Part shown: positions 1-9,737 of the stretch, in pieces
Numbering within the stretch: the stretch's first letter is position 1
Layout: each line of letters begins with the position of its first letter
Program-made: the position numbers and the translations under genes
Assembly: GCA_025054905.1 (NCBI GenBank)
Contig: JANWZF010000219.1
Coordinates: 1-22,341 of the forward strand
Length of the DNA: 22,341 nt
Reading direction: 5' to 3'
DNA from: Tepidimonas sp.
GTDB taxonomy: Bacteria > Pseudomonadota > Gammaproteobacteria > Burkholderiales > Burkholderiaceae_C
Notes under the pieces: generated by a model
Seen by the model: the letters and a program-made list of their open reading frames with translations, nothing else
Told to the model about the DNA's origin: nothing
Databases searched by the model: none

Positions 1-2952
1 CGGGCGGAGGATCCGGCCTTCACGGTGCGGGTGATGCAGGTCAACGTGGCCTGGCCGGGCGCCAGCCCCCAGCAGCTGCAGGATCAGGTGGTGGATCGGC
101 TGGAGAAAAAGATCCAGGAGGTCGAATACCTGTACCGCGTCGAGACGACGATCCGGCCCGGCCAGGCCACGCTGCAGGTGGAGTTCCACGACTACACGCC
201 GCAGGCGCGGGTGCCGGAGCTGTTCTACCAGGTGCGCAAGCGCATGTGGGACGCACAGCGTGACATGCCCGCGGGGGTCATCGGGCCGATCGCCAACGAT
301 GACTTTGCCGATGTTTACTTCAGCCTGCTGGCGCTGACCGCGCCCAAGCTGCCCAACGACGAGCTGGTGCGCGAAGCCGAGCGCCTGCGCGACCAGATTC
401 AGCGCATCGAGGGAGTGCACAAGGCCGTGCTGCTGGGCGAGCGCACGCAACGTGTGTACGTCGAATTCGACAACGCCCGGCTGGTCAACCTGGGGCTGTC
501 GCCGCAGGCCATTTTTGAAGCGATCGATGCCAGCAACCGCCTGGTGCCCACCGGGCGGCTGGAAACCGACGGCCCGCGGCTGCACATCCGGCTGGATGCT
601 GACCTGTCCGACCCCGAGGCGCTGGCGGCTCTGCCGATCCGCGCCGGCAGCAAGGTCATCCGCCTGGGCGACATCGCCACCATCCGCCGCGGCTACGAGG
701 ATCCTCCCAGCTACCTGGTGCGTGCGCGCGGGCAGGAAGCGGTGCTGATCGGCGTGGTGATGAACAAGGGCGACAACGGCCTGCAGCTCGGGCAGCGGCT
801 GGCCGCCTTCCTGGAGCGCGAGAAGGCCGAATTACCGCTCGGGCTGGAGTTGACCCAGCTGACCAACCAGGCCGACGCGATTGCCAAGGCGGTCAACCTG
901 TTCCAGATCAAGTTTCTGGTGGCCGTGGCGGTGGTGATGGGCGTCAGCATGCTGGCCATCGGGTTGCGCGCGGGCCTGATCGTGGGCATCGCGGTGCCGG
1001 TGACACTGGGCTTGAGCTTCGTGGTCTTCAAGGCGATGGGCATCAACCTGGACCGCATCACGCTCGGGGCATTGATCATCTCGCTGGGGCTGCTGGTGGA
1101 CGACGCCATCATCGCCGTGGAGATGATGCTGGTGAAGATGGAGGAAGGCTGGGACCGCGTGCGCGCCGCGGCCCACGCCTGGAACGTGACCGCCGCGCCG
1201 ATGTTGTTTGGCACGCTGGTGACGGTGGCGGGCTTTTTGCCGATCGGCTTTGCGCGCTCTGGTGTGGGCGAATACGCCGGCAACATCTTCTGGGTGCTGG
1301 GCATCAGCCTGCTGGTGTCGTGGCTGGTGGCGGTCACCTTCACGCCGTACCTGGGCGTCAAGATGCTGCGTGACGTGCCGCCCGAAGCCCGCCACGGGCA
1401 TGACCAGCTTTACCAGACTCCCCTCTACCGCCGGCTGCGTGCGCTGGTGGCCTGGTGCGTGACGCAGCGCAAGACCGTGGTGGCCGCCACCGTGGTGCTG
1501 CTGGCGCTGGCGGCGCTCGCCATGGCCAAGGTGGTGCCCAAGCAGTTTTTTCCGAGCAGCGACCGCCCCGAGGTGCTGGTCAGCGTCTACCTGCCGCAAG
1601 GCACCAGCGTGCGCGTGACCGATCAGACGGTGCGGCGGCTGGAGGCGATTCTGGCACCGATGCCGGAGGTCAAAACGCTGTCCGCCTACGTCGGGGCGGG
1701 CGCGCCGCGCTTCTTTATCTCGGCCAACCCCGAGCCCCCCAACCCGGCGTTTGGCAAGCTGATCGTCGTGGCGCACGATGAGGCCAGCCGCGACCGCATC
1801 ATCGCCACGCTGCAGGAGCACATCCGCAACGGCGAATTTGCGGAGGCGCGCATCCGCGTGGCTCGGCTGCTGTACGGCCCACCGGTGGCCTGGCCGGTGC
1901 AGTTCCGCGTCTTCGGCCCCGATCCCCTGGAGCTGCGCCGCCTGGCGCACCGGGTGCGCGAGATCATGGCCGCCCACCCGCATGTGGTCGATGCGCACCT
2001 GGAGTGGGACGAGCGCGTGCCGGTGCTGGCGCTGCGCACCGATCCCCAACGGCTGCGCCTGCTGGGGCTGACCCCGCAGGACGTGGCGCAGCAGCTGCAA
2101 ACCCTGCTGGACGGCGTGCCGGTGACGCAGCTGCGGCTGGGATCGCGCACGGTGGAGCTGGTGGCACGCGGCGCGGTGCTGGGGGCGCGCCCCAATGCGG
2201 ACACGGTCGGCCAACTGGAGCTGCTCAACCGTGACGGGCGCAAGGTACCGGTGGCACAGCTGGGCACGCTGGAGGTGCGCTACGAAGAGCCGGTCATCAA
2301 GCGCTACAACCGTGAGCCGTTCGTCGCGGTGCAGGGCGAGGTGCGCGGTGCCCAGCCCAACGACGTGACCGCGCAGGTGTGGCAGGCGCTGCAGCCGCTG
2401 CGCGCCGAGCTGCCACCCGGCTACCGGGTGGCCATCGGCGGGTCGGTTGAGCAGTCGGAAAAAGCCAACCTGTCGATCCAGAAGCTGCAGCCGCTGATGG
2501 TGGCGGCGATGCTGATCTTCATCATGCTGCAGATGCGCTCATTTGCCGGCACCTTCATGGTGGTGGCCACCGCGCCGCTGGGGCTGATCGGTGCGGTGCT
2601 GGCGCTGCTGGTGTTCTGGCAGCCGTTCGGGTTCGTGGCGCTGCTGGGCCTGACCGGACTGGCTGGCATCCTGATGCGCAACACGCTGATCCTGACGCAG
2701 CAGGTGGCCGACAACTTCAAGGCCGGCATGGCCGCCTTCGACGCCGTGGTGGAGGCCGCCGTGCAGCGCGCCCGGCCGGTGGTGCTGACCGCGCTGGCCG
2801 CGGTGCTGGCCTTTGTGCCGCTGACGCTCGACACCTTCTGGGGGCCGTTGGCCTACGTGCTGATCGGCGGCGTGGCGGTAGGCACTGCCATCACGCTGCT
2901 GTTTGTGCCGGCGCTGTATGCGCTGTGGTTCCGCATCCGGCCGGCGGCGTGA
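1..2952 (+). CDS. RND-family efflux permease, 5'-truncated by window edge
   Basis: Inner-membrane proton-driven pump subunit of the resistance-nodulation-division superfamily, which normally works with a periplasmic adaptor and an outer-membrane channel. The frame is open from base 1, and the first codons (RAEDPAF) already match the conserved start of the first periplasmic domain. An internal ATG at 25 is therefore not the true start; roughly 35-40 N-terminal residues including TM1 lie outside the window. The DD pair of the TM4 motif GLLVDDAIIAVE is at about 1087-1122, the second periplasmic half begins near VVPKQFFPSSDRPEV at about 1530-1575, and the final membrane bundle lies around 2485-2940. 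Visible length (983 codons) fits a near-complete RND pump. The adaptor gene is expected upstream, outside the window. Substrate cannot be assigned; a hydrophobe/amphiphile exporter is more likely than a metal pump, but this is inference. Confidence 0.93.
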   Translation, partial: RAEDPAFTVRVMQVNVAWPGASPQQLQDQVVDRLEKKIQEVEYLYRVETTIRPGQATLQVEFHDYTPQARVPELFYQVRKRMWDAQRDMPAGVIGPIANDDFADVYFSLLALTAPKLPNDELVREAERLRDQIQRIEGVHKAVLLGERTQRVYVEFDNARLVNLGLSPQAIFEAIDASNRLVPTGRLETDGPRLHIRLDADLSDPEALAALPIRAGSKVIRLGDIATIRRGYEDPPSYLVRARGQEAVLIGVVMNKGDNGLQLGQRLAAFLEREKAELPLGLELTQLTNQADAIAKAVNLFQIKFLVAVAVVMGVSMLAIGLRAGLIVGIAVPVTLGLSFVVFKAMGINLDRITLGALIISLGLLVDDAIIAVEMMLVKMEEGWDRVRAAAHAWNVTAAPMLFGTLVTVAGFLPIGFARSGVGEYAGNIFWVLGISLLVSWLVAVTFTPYLGVKMLRDVPPEARHGHDQLYQTPLYRRLRALVAWCVTQRKTVVAATVVLLALAALAMAKVVPKQFFPSSDRPEVLVSVYLPQGTSVRVTDQTVRRLEAILAPMPEVKTLSAYVGAGAPRFFISANPEPPNPAFGKLIVVAHDEASRDRIIATLQEHIRNGEFAEARIRVARLLYGPPVAWPVQFRVFGPDPLELRRLAHRVREIMAAHPHVVDAHLEWDERVPVLALRTDPQRLRLLGLTPQDVAQQLQTLLDGVPVTQLRLGSRTVELVARGAVLGARPNADTVGQLELLNRDGRKVPVAQLGTLEVRYEEPVIKRYNREPFVAVQGEVRGAQPNDVTAQVWQALQPLRAELPPGYRVAIGGSVEQSEKANLSIQKLQPLMVAAMLIFIMLQMRSFAGTFMVVATAPLGLIGAVLALLVFWQPFGFVALLGLTGLAGILMRNTLILTQQVADNFKAGMAAFDAVVEAAVQRARPVVLTALAAVLAFVPLTLDTFWGPLAYVLIGGVAVGTAITLLFVPALYALWFRIRPAA

Positions 2953-3024
2953 GGCGGCGAGGGCTTGCAGCCCCGCTGAGCTGGTGCCGCGCGGCCGCAC
3001 ATGCCTGAGCGCGCGTCCGTCGCG

Positions 3025-4254
3025 TCAGTCGGCCGCCTGCGGCTGACCGAGCCGGCGCGCAATTTCGGCCACCAATTGGCGCGCCAGCACGAGTTTGGGG
3101 GCCGGCGGCAGCTCCACCGCCTCGCGCTCATCCACCAGCAGCAGCGCGTTGTCATCGCGCCCGAAGGTGGCTGGCCCGATGTTGCCCACCAGCAGCGGCA
3201 CGCCCTTGCGTGCGCGCTTGGCCTGGGCGTGTTTGAGGAGGTCGTGGCTCTCGGCCGCAAAGCCCACGCAGTACAGCGCCCCGCTGCGCGCGCGCGGGCT
3301 GGCCGCCACGGTGGCCAGGATGTCGGGGTTTTCCGCCAACGCGAGGGCGGGCGGCTGGCCGCTGCCGTCCTTCTTCAGCTTGTGGGCGGCCACGTGCGCC
3401 GGCCGCCAGTCCGCCACCGCCGCCGTGGCCACGAACACCGTGGCGCGCTCGGCCTCGGCCAGCACGGCGGCCAGCATCTGCTGCGCGGTCTGCACATCCA
3501 CCCGGCGCACGCCACGGGGCGTGCGCAGATGCACCGGGCCGGCCACCAGCGTGACCTCGGCCCCGGCCTCGCGCGCGGCACGCGCCACCGCAAAGCCCAT
3601 CTTGCCACTGCTGAGGTTGGTGATGCCGCGCACCGGGTCGATCGGCTCGAACGTGGGTCCGGCGGTCACCAGCACGCGCTGGCCAGCCAGCCGGTCCGGC
3701 TGCAGGTGCGCGACGAGTTCCTCGACGATTTCCTCCGGCTCCAGCATGCGCCCATCGCCCACCTCGCCACAGGCCTGCTCGCCCTGCCCCACCCCCAGCA
3801 CCACCGCGCCGTCGGCGGCCACCTGGCCGAGGTTGCGCTGGGTGGCCGGGTGTGCCCACATCTCGCGGTTCATCGCCGGCGCCAGCAGCAGCGGCACCCG
3901 CTGCGCCGGCCGCGCCAGGCACAGCAGCGCCAGCAGCTCACCGGCCCGCCCCTGGGCAAGCTGGGCGATGAAGTCCGCGCTGGCCGGCGCCACCACGATG
4001 GCGTCCGCCCAGCGGCCCAGGTTGATGTGCGCCATCGCGTTGGGCTCGCGCGCGTCCCACTGGCTGGCCACCACCGGCTGGCCGCTCAAGGCCTGCATCG
4101 TCACCGGCGTGATGAACTGCGCAGCCGCCTGCGTCATCACCACCCGCACCTGCGCGCCGGCCTGCACCAGCTGGCGACACAGCTCGGCCGCCTTGTAGCA
4201 GGCGATGCCACCCGACAGTCCCAGCACGATGCGCTTGTCATGCAGATCTTTCAT
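3025..4254 (-). CDS. coaBC: Bifunctional phosphopantothenoylcysteine decarboxylase / phosphopantothenate-cysteine ligase
   Basis: Two consecutive steps of coenzyme A synthesis: ligation of cysteine to 4'-phosphopantothenate (CoaB, C-terminal) and FMN-dependent decarboxylation to 4'-phosphopantetheine (CoaC, N-terminal). The 409-residue length is typical of the fused bacterial protein. The N-terminal flavoprotein half shows LGLSGGIACYKAAEL, the catalytic His in AHINLG (about H76), the PAMNREMW substrate-recognition motif and the flap motif ACGEVGDGRM with the essential Cys (about C162). The CoaB half starts near VLVTAGPTFEPIDPVR and carries the NLSSGKMG nucleotide-binding region and a KLKKDG motif. 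It converges with the RND gene (72-base gap) and diverges from pyrG. A TATAGT hexamer lies so close to the ATG that the transcript may have almost no leader. Confidence 0.97.
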   Translation of the reverse strand: MKDLHDKRIVLGLSGGIACYKAAELCRQLVQAGAQVRVVMTQAAAQFITPVTMQALSGQPVVASQWDAREPNAMAHINLGRWADAIVVAPASADFIAQLAQGRAGELLALLCLARPAQRVPLLLAPAMNREMWAHPATQRNLGQVAADGAVVLGVGQGEQACGEVGDGRMLEPEEIVEELVAHLQPDRLAGQRVLVTAGPTFEPIDPVRGITNLSSGKMGFAVARAAREAGAEVTLVAGPVHLRTPRGVRRVDVQTAQQMLAAVLAEAERATVFVATAAVADWRPAHVAAHKLKKDGSGQPPALALAENPDILATVAASPRARSGALYCVGFAAESHDLLKHAQAKRARKGVPLLVGNIGPATFGRDDNALLLVDEREAVELPPAPKLVLARQLVAEIARRLGQPQAAD

Positions 4255-4262
4255 GCGGCCGC

Positions 4263-4268
4263 ACTATA
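4263..4268 (-). promoter_or_regulatory. Candidate -10 element for coaBC
   Basis: TATAGT on the minus strand, with its downstream end 8 bases before the coaBC ATG (4254). If used, transcription would start about 2 bases before the start codon, giving a nearly leaderless mRNA. No convincing -35 hexamer is visible, so this is a motif match only. Confidence 0.35.
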
Positions 4269-4298
4269 GCGCCGCCAGCGCACCGGGGGGTCGGCTTT

Positions 4299-4304
4299 TA
4301 TAAT
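4299..4304 (+). promoter_or_regulatory. Candidate -10 element for pyrG
   Basis: A perfect TATAAT hexamer inside an AT-rich patch (CTTTTATAATC), 44 bases before the pyrG ATG, standing out in very GC-rich surroundings. The -35 position about 17 bases upstream is a poor match. It is the likely main promoter of the pyrG-led run of genes and sits divergently from the coaBC candidate about 30 bases away. Confidence 0.5.
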
Positions 4305-4348
4305 CGGCCTTTCCACCGACGGGCCGTGCGCGCGGCCCGCCCAACGTC

Positions 4349-5994
<1,646 letters not shown>

Positions 5995-5998
<4 letters not shown>

Positions 5999-6855
5999 AG
6001 CTGTGTGGCTTCGAGGTCGGTCTGCACCGGCCTTTTTTTCTGATCGCAGGCCCGTGCGTGATCGAAAGCGAGCAGCTGCAGCTGGATGTGGCGGGCCAGC
6101 TCAAAGAGATCACGCACACGCTGGGCATTCCGTTCATCTTCAAGAGCAGCTACGACAAGGCCAACCGCTCCAGTGGCAGCTCCTATCGCGGCCTGGGCAT
6201 GGAGCGCGGCCTGGAAATCCTGGCCAAGGTGCGCCGCGAAATCGGCGTGCCGGTGCTGACCGACGTGCACACCGAGGCCGAAGTCCCCACCGTGGCCGCC
6301 GTGGTGGACGTGCTGCAGACCCCGGCGTTTCTGTGCCGCCAGACCGACTTCATCCGTGCCGTGGCACAGTCGGGCAAACCGGTCAACATCAAGAAGGGCC
6401 AGTTCCTTGCCCCGCACGACATGAAAAACGTCATCGACAAGGCCCGCTCAGCCGCGCGCGAAAAGGGCCTGCCCGAGGACAACTTTCTGGCTTGCGAGCG
6501 GGGCTACAGCTTCGGCTACCACAACCTGGTCTCCGACATGAGGAGCCTGGTGATCATGCGCGACAGCGGCGCGCCGGTGGTGTTTGACGCCACGCACAGT
6601 GTGCAGCTACCCGGTGGGCAAGGCAGCAGCTCCGGGGGGCAACGGGAGTTTGTGCCGCCGCTGGCGCGCGCGGCGGTGGCCGTTGGGGTGGCGGGCCTGT
6701 TCATGGAAACCCACCCCGATCCGGCACACGCGCTGTCCGACGGCCCCAACGCCGAGCCGCTGGCGTCCATGCGGCCGCTGCTGGAGTCGCTGCGCGAGCT
6801 CGATGACGTCGTCAAGCGCCAGCCGTTGCTGGAAGCGGAGTTCGCCGCCCGATGA
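5995..6855 (+). CDS. kdsA: 3-deoxy-8-phosphooctulonate synthase (KDO-8-P synthase), probably the metal-dependent class
   Basis: Condenses phosphoenolpyruvate with arabinose-5-phosphate to KDO-8-phosphate, a precursor of the lipopolysaccharide inner core. The 286-residue TIM-barrel protein contains FKSSYDKANRSS, FLCRQTDF, NIKKGQF and the FDATHSVQLPGGQGSSSGGQ loop. Position 21 in AGPCVIES is Cys; in metal-independent enzymes such as the E. coli protein the equivalent residue is Asn, and in the metallo-enzymes it is a metal ligand. Other ligand candidates (the His in ETHPDP, Glu and Asp near the C-terminus) are present. The ATG at 5995 is set by the ATGA overlap with pyrG; the frame is open further upstream, but only through pyrG coding sequence. 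It overlaps mntA downstream, again by ATGA. Confidence 0.97.
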
Positions 6856-7271
6856 CGCCGCCACAGACCCACCCGCTCGACGAGACGCTGCGCGCGGCGC
6901 TGCACGACGCGCTGCCGGAAGCGACGCTCGCCTGGCTGCACGGCAGCGCGGCGCGCGACACGCTGCGCCCCGACAGCGATCTGGACGTGGCGGTGTGGCT
7001 GCCCATGCCGTTGCCTGCCGAGCGCTGGCTGCAGGCGGCTGCGCTTCTGGGCGACCGTCTCGGGCGCGAAGTGGATCTGCTAGACCTGGCGCGCGCGCCG
7101 ACCGTGACGCAGTTCATCGTCCTGTCGAGCGGACGGCTGCTGCTGGCGCAGGATGAGCGCGACGCCTGGCGCCTGTGGGCGCGCGTGCTGCGCGACTGGC
7201 AGGATCTGCAACCGGTCCGCCGCGTGGCGCTGCGGGCGCTCGCCACCGAGCTGCAGGAGTCCGCCGCGTGA
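6852..7271 (+). CDS. mntA: MNT-domain antitoxin, minimal nucleotidyltransferase (MntA-like)
   Basis: Predicted antitoxin of a HEPN/MNT toxin-antitoxin pair. In characterised pairs the MntA protein neutralises the HEPN RNase by transferring AMP to a tyrosine near its active site. The 139-residue protein has the family signature GS-X10-DXD: G31-S32 in HGSAARD and D43/D45 in SDLDVAVW, with a likely third carboxylate in REVDLLDL (D75 or D78). The ATG overlaps the kdsA stop by ATGA and the hepT GTG start overlaps this gene's stop by GTGA, so the three are tightly coupled. All residues needed for nucleotidyl transfer appear intact. A role as a different small nucleotidyltransferase is possible but unlikely given the HEPN partner directly downstream. 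Confidence 0.88.
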   Translation: MTPPQTHPLDETLRAALHDALPEATLAWLHGSAARDTLRPDSDLDVAVWLPMPLPAERWLQAAALLGDRLGREVDLLDLARAPTVTQFIVLSSGRLLLAQDERDAWRLWARVLRDWQDLQPVRRVALRALATELQESAA

Positions 7272-7708
7272 CGCCGACGCTGCGCGAAGTGCTGGCCCAG
7301 AAGGCCCAACGGCTGCAGCGCGCCGTGCAGCGGGCGCGCGCCGAGCGCGCCGCCACCGACGACTTCGCGCACGACTTCACGCACCAGGACGCAGCGCTGC
7401 TCAACGTCCAGCGCGCCTGCGAACAGGCCATCGACATGGCTAACCTGATCGTAGCCGAGGCGGGACTGGGTGCGCCCGAAAGCGCACGCGCCGCGTTTCA
7501 GGCGCTGGCCCGCCACGGCTGGATCGACACCGGGCTGGCCGCTCAACTCGGCCGCATGGTGGCGTTTCGCAACGTCCTTGTGCACGAATACCAGGATCTC
7601 GACCCCGAGATCGCGCGCGCGGTCATCGACCGCGAGCTGGACACCCTGCTGCGCTTTGCCGGCCTCGTGCTGCAGCGCGTCCTCGACACCCCCACCGATC
7701 CATCATGA
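7268..7708 (+). CDS. hepT: HEPN-domain ribonuclease toxin (HepT-like, DUF86)
   Basis: Predicted toxin partner of the upstream MNT protein. HEPN toxins are all-helical RNases with an R-X4-6-H active site. From the GTG at 7268 the protein is 146 residues and carries RNVLVHEY (R101, H106, Y108), a full RX4HXY motif. Y108 corresponds to the tyrosine that MntA enzymes AMPylate in studied systems. The frame is open upstream to 7175, but that part lies inside mntA; the GTGA overlap, normal family length and lack of homology upstream favour GTG 7268. A long helical N-terminal half precedes the catalytic motif. Its stop overlaps the ATG of the next gene (ATGA). No inactivating change is seen, so toxin and antitoxin are both likely functional. 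Confidence 0.87.
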   Translation: MTPTLREVLAQKAQRLQRAVQRARAERAATDDFAHDFTHQDAALLNVQRACEQAIDMANLIVAEAGLGAPESARAAFQALARHGWIDTGLAAQLGRMVAFRNVLVHEYQDLDPEIARAVIDRELDTLLRFAGLVLQRVLDTPTDPS

Positions 7709-8016
7709 GCGCCTATATCATCGCTGACGTCGACGTCACCGACCCCGAGCAGTACGAGGACTACAAGCGCTGGTCCACGCACGCCATCCAGACCCACGGC
7801 GCGCAGGTGCTGGTGCGGGGTGGGGCCGTCACGGTGCTGGAGGGCGACTGGCAGCCCAGCCGCATCGTCGTGCTGCGCTTTCCCACCGTGCAAGCCGCAC
7901 AGACGTTTTACGACTCCCCCGAATACCGCCGCGCCCGTCAGGCGCGTGCCGGCGCGGCCGTCATGCGCATGATCGCGGTCGAAGGGCTGGACCAGCCTGG
8001 CCCGCCGCACCCCTGA
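7705..8016 (+). CDS. DUF1330 family protein
   Basis: Small 103-residue cytoplasmic protein of the DUF1330 family, which has a dimeric alpha-beta (ferredoxin-like) barrel fold and no settled biochemical role. Recognisable features are the opening MSAYIIADVDVTDPEQYEDY, the central RGG turn, the VLRFPTVQAAQTFYDSPEY stretch and the closing RRARQARAG segment. It overlaps hepT by ATGA and lies 54 bases before eno. In other Burkholderiales a DUF1330 gene commonly sits between kdsA and eno (from memory), so mntA-hepT looks like the extra element in this cluster. Confidence 0.9.
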   Translation: MSAYIIADVDVTDPEQYEDYKRWSTHAIQTHGAQVLVRGGAVTVLEGDWQPSRIVVLRFPTVQAAQTFYDSPEYRRARQARAGAAVMRMIAVEGLDQPGPPHP

Positions 8017-8070
8017 TGGATTGTTCCCCATTTCATTGTTCACCCTGAAGACACGGAAGGAACCTTTTGC

Positions 8071-9354
8071 ATGAGCGCCATCGTCGATATCGTCGGCCGC
8101 GAAATCCTCGACAGCCGCGGCAACCCCACGGTCGAATGCGACGTGTTGCTGGAGTCGGGCGTCATGGGGCGCGCGGCCGTGCCCTCGGGCGCCTCCACCG
8201 GCAGCCGTGAAGCCATCGAGCTGCGCGATGGCGACCCGGGCCGCTACCTCGGCAAAGGGGTGCTGAAAGCCGTCGAACACATCAACACCGAAATCAGCGA
8301 GGCGGTGCTGGGGCTGGATGCCAGCGAACAGGCGTTTCTGGACAAGACACTGATCGAGCTGGATGGCACCGAAAACAAAAGCCGCCTCGGCGCCAACGCG
8401 CTGCTGGCTGTCAGCATGGCCGTGGCGCGCGCGGCTGCCGAAGAATCGGGGCTGCCGCTGTACCGCTATTTCGGCGGCAGCGCCGCCACCACGCTGCCGG
8501 TGCCGATGATGAACGTCATCAATGGCGGGGCGCATGCCAACAACAACCTCGACCTGCAGGAGTTCATGATCCTGCCGGTGGGGGCGCCCTCGCTGCGCGA
8601 AGCCATCCGCTGGGGTGCCGAGGTGTTTCACGCGCTGAAAAAAATCATCCACGACCGTGGCATGAGCACCGCCGTCGGCGATGAGGGTGGCTTTGCCCCG
8701 AGCGTGGCCAACCACGAGGCGGCGATCCAGCTGATCCTGGAGGCGATCGACAAGGCAGGCTACACCGCCGGCACCCAGATCGCCCTGGGCCTGGACTGTG
8801 CCTCCAGCGAGTTCTACCGCGACGGACGCTACCACCTCGAGGGCGAGGGCCTGACGCTCCATGCCTCGCAGTGGGCTGATATGCTGGCCGCCTGGTGCGA
8901 CAAATACCCGATCGTCAGCATCGAAGACGGCATGGCCGAAGGCGACTGGGATGGCTGGGCGCTGCTGACCCAGCGCCTGGGCAAGCGGGTGCAGCTGGTG
9001 GGCGACGACCTGTTCGTCACCAACACCAAGATCCTGAAGGAAGGCATTGCCAAAGGCATCGCCAACTCGATTCTGATCAAGATCAACCAGATCGGCACGC
9101 TCACCGAGACGTTTGCCGCCATCGAAATGGCCAAGCGCGCCGGCTACACCGCCGTCATCAGCCACCGCTCGGGCGAGACCGAAGACAGCACGATTGCCGA
9201 CATCGCGGTGGGCACCAACGCCGGTCAGATCAAGACCGGCTCGATGAGCCGCAGCGACCGCATGGCCAAATACAACCAGCTGCTGCGCATCGAGGAGGAC
9301 CTGGGCGACGTGGCGGTCTATCCGGGCCGCGACGCCCTGTACAACCTGCGCTGA
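8071..9354 (+). CDS. eno: Enolase
   Basis: Interconverts 2-phosphoglycerate and phosphoenolpyruvate in glycolysis; in many bacteria it is also a degradosome component. The 427-residue protein shows the mobile-loop motif SGASTGSREAIELRDGD, NVINGGAHANNNLDLQEFM, the magnesium ligands in SIEDGMAEGDW and VGDDLFVTN, the catalytic Lys in LIKINQIGTLTET and the signature ISHRSGETEDSTIAD. A strong ribosome site (GGAAGGA, 8055-8061) precedes the ATG, unlike the overlapping starts upstream, so eno is probably translated independently and may have its own promoter in the 54-base gap. ftsB follows after 22 bases. Confidence 0.98.
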   Translation: MSAIVDIVGREILDSRGNPTVECDVLLESGVMGRAAVPSGASTGSREAIELRDGDPGRYLGKGVLKAVEHINTEISEAVLGLDASEQAFLDKTLIELDGTENKSRLGANALLAVSMAVARAAAEESGLPLYRYFGGSAATTLPVPMMNVINGGAHANNNLDLQEFMILPVGAPSLREAIRWGAEVFHALKKIIHDRGMSTAVGDEGGFAPSVANHEAAIQLILEAIDKAGYTAGTQIALGLDCASSEFYRDGRYHLEGEGLTLHASQWADMLAAWCDKYPIVSIEDGMAEGDWDGWALLTQRLGKRVQLVGDDLFVTNTKILKEGIAKGIANSILIKINQIGTLTETFAAIEMAKRAGYTAVISHRSGETEDSTIADIAVGTNAGQIKTGSMSRSDRMAKYNQLLRIEEDLGDVAVYPGRDALYNLR

Positions 9355-9376
9355 AGCGCGGGCAGGACGGGACCCG

Positions 9377-9685
9377 ATGCGCCCGGCGCGCTGGGTGACG
9401 CTGTTGTTGCTGGGGCTGCTGGCGTGGGTGCAGGGCCAAATCTGGCTTGGCCGCGCCAGCGTGGCCGAGGTCCGTGCGCTGCGGCGCGAAGTGGCACAGG
9501 CCGAACAAGCCAACGAACAGGCGCGCCAGCGCAACGAGCGACTGGCCGCCGAGGTGCGTGACCTGCGCGAGGGGCTGGAGACGGTGGAAGAAATCGCCCG
9601 TCTGGAGCTCGGACTGGTCAAGCCCGACGAAATCTTTGTGCAGATCCAGCGCCCGGCCTCTGGCAGCGGGTCCCCCGACCGCTAG
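9377..9685 (+). CDS. ftsB: Cell division protein FtsB (septum formation initiator)
   Basis: Small bitopic division protein that forms the FtsQLB complex and links divisome assembly to activation of septal peptidoglycan synthesis. The 102-residue product has a short cytoplasmic N-terminus, one membrane helix (about 5-22, TLLLLGLLAWVQGQIW), and then a heptad-rich periplasmic coiled coil (about 30-70, with RREVAQAEQANEQARQ). It ends with the conserved EEIARLELGLVKPDEIF segment. The position directly after eno is the common proteobacterial arrangement. It converges with hslO over a 27-base gap. Confidence 0.95.
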   Translation: MRPARWVTLLLLGLLAWVQGQIWLGRASVAEVRALRREVAQAEQANEQARQRNERLAAEVRDLREGLETVEEIARLELGLVKPDEIFVQIQRPASGSGSPDR

Positions 9686-9686
9686 T

Positions 9687-9737
9687 GCCCGGCGGCGCGC
9701 AGCGTTGCGTGGCTAGTGCAGACGCTGGCTGCCGGGC
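9687..9737. terminator. Candidate bidirectional hairpin between ftsB and hslO
   Basis: Arms GCCCGGC (9687-9693) and GCCGGGC (9731-9737) pair, with an inner AGCGT/ACGCT pairing (9701-9705 with 9722-9726). The site lies at the point where two genes converge, and its right arm is inside the hslO 3' end. There is no clear T-run on either side, so an intrinsic terminator is only tentative. Confidence 0.35.

Noticed and set aside
832..2214. A 460-codon minus-strand open frame inside the RND permease
   Set aside because: It is His/Gln/Arg-rich shadow sequence; the plus strand encodes a clear RND protein.
2953..3024. GC palindrome between the RND gene and coaBC as a terminator
   Set aside because: Short self-complementary GC runs occur, but no stable stem with a T-run could be defined by eye.
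7543..9621. A 692-codon minus-strand open frame opposite the DUF1330 gene and eno
   Set aside because: It is a mirror of third-position GC bias in eno; the translation is low-complexity His/Gln/Asp-rich sequence with no domain.
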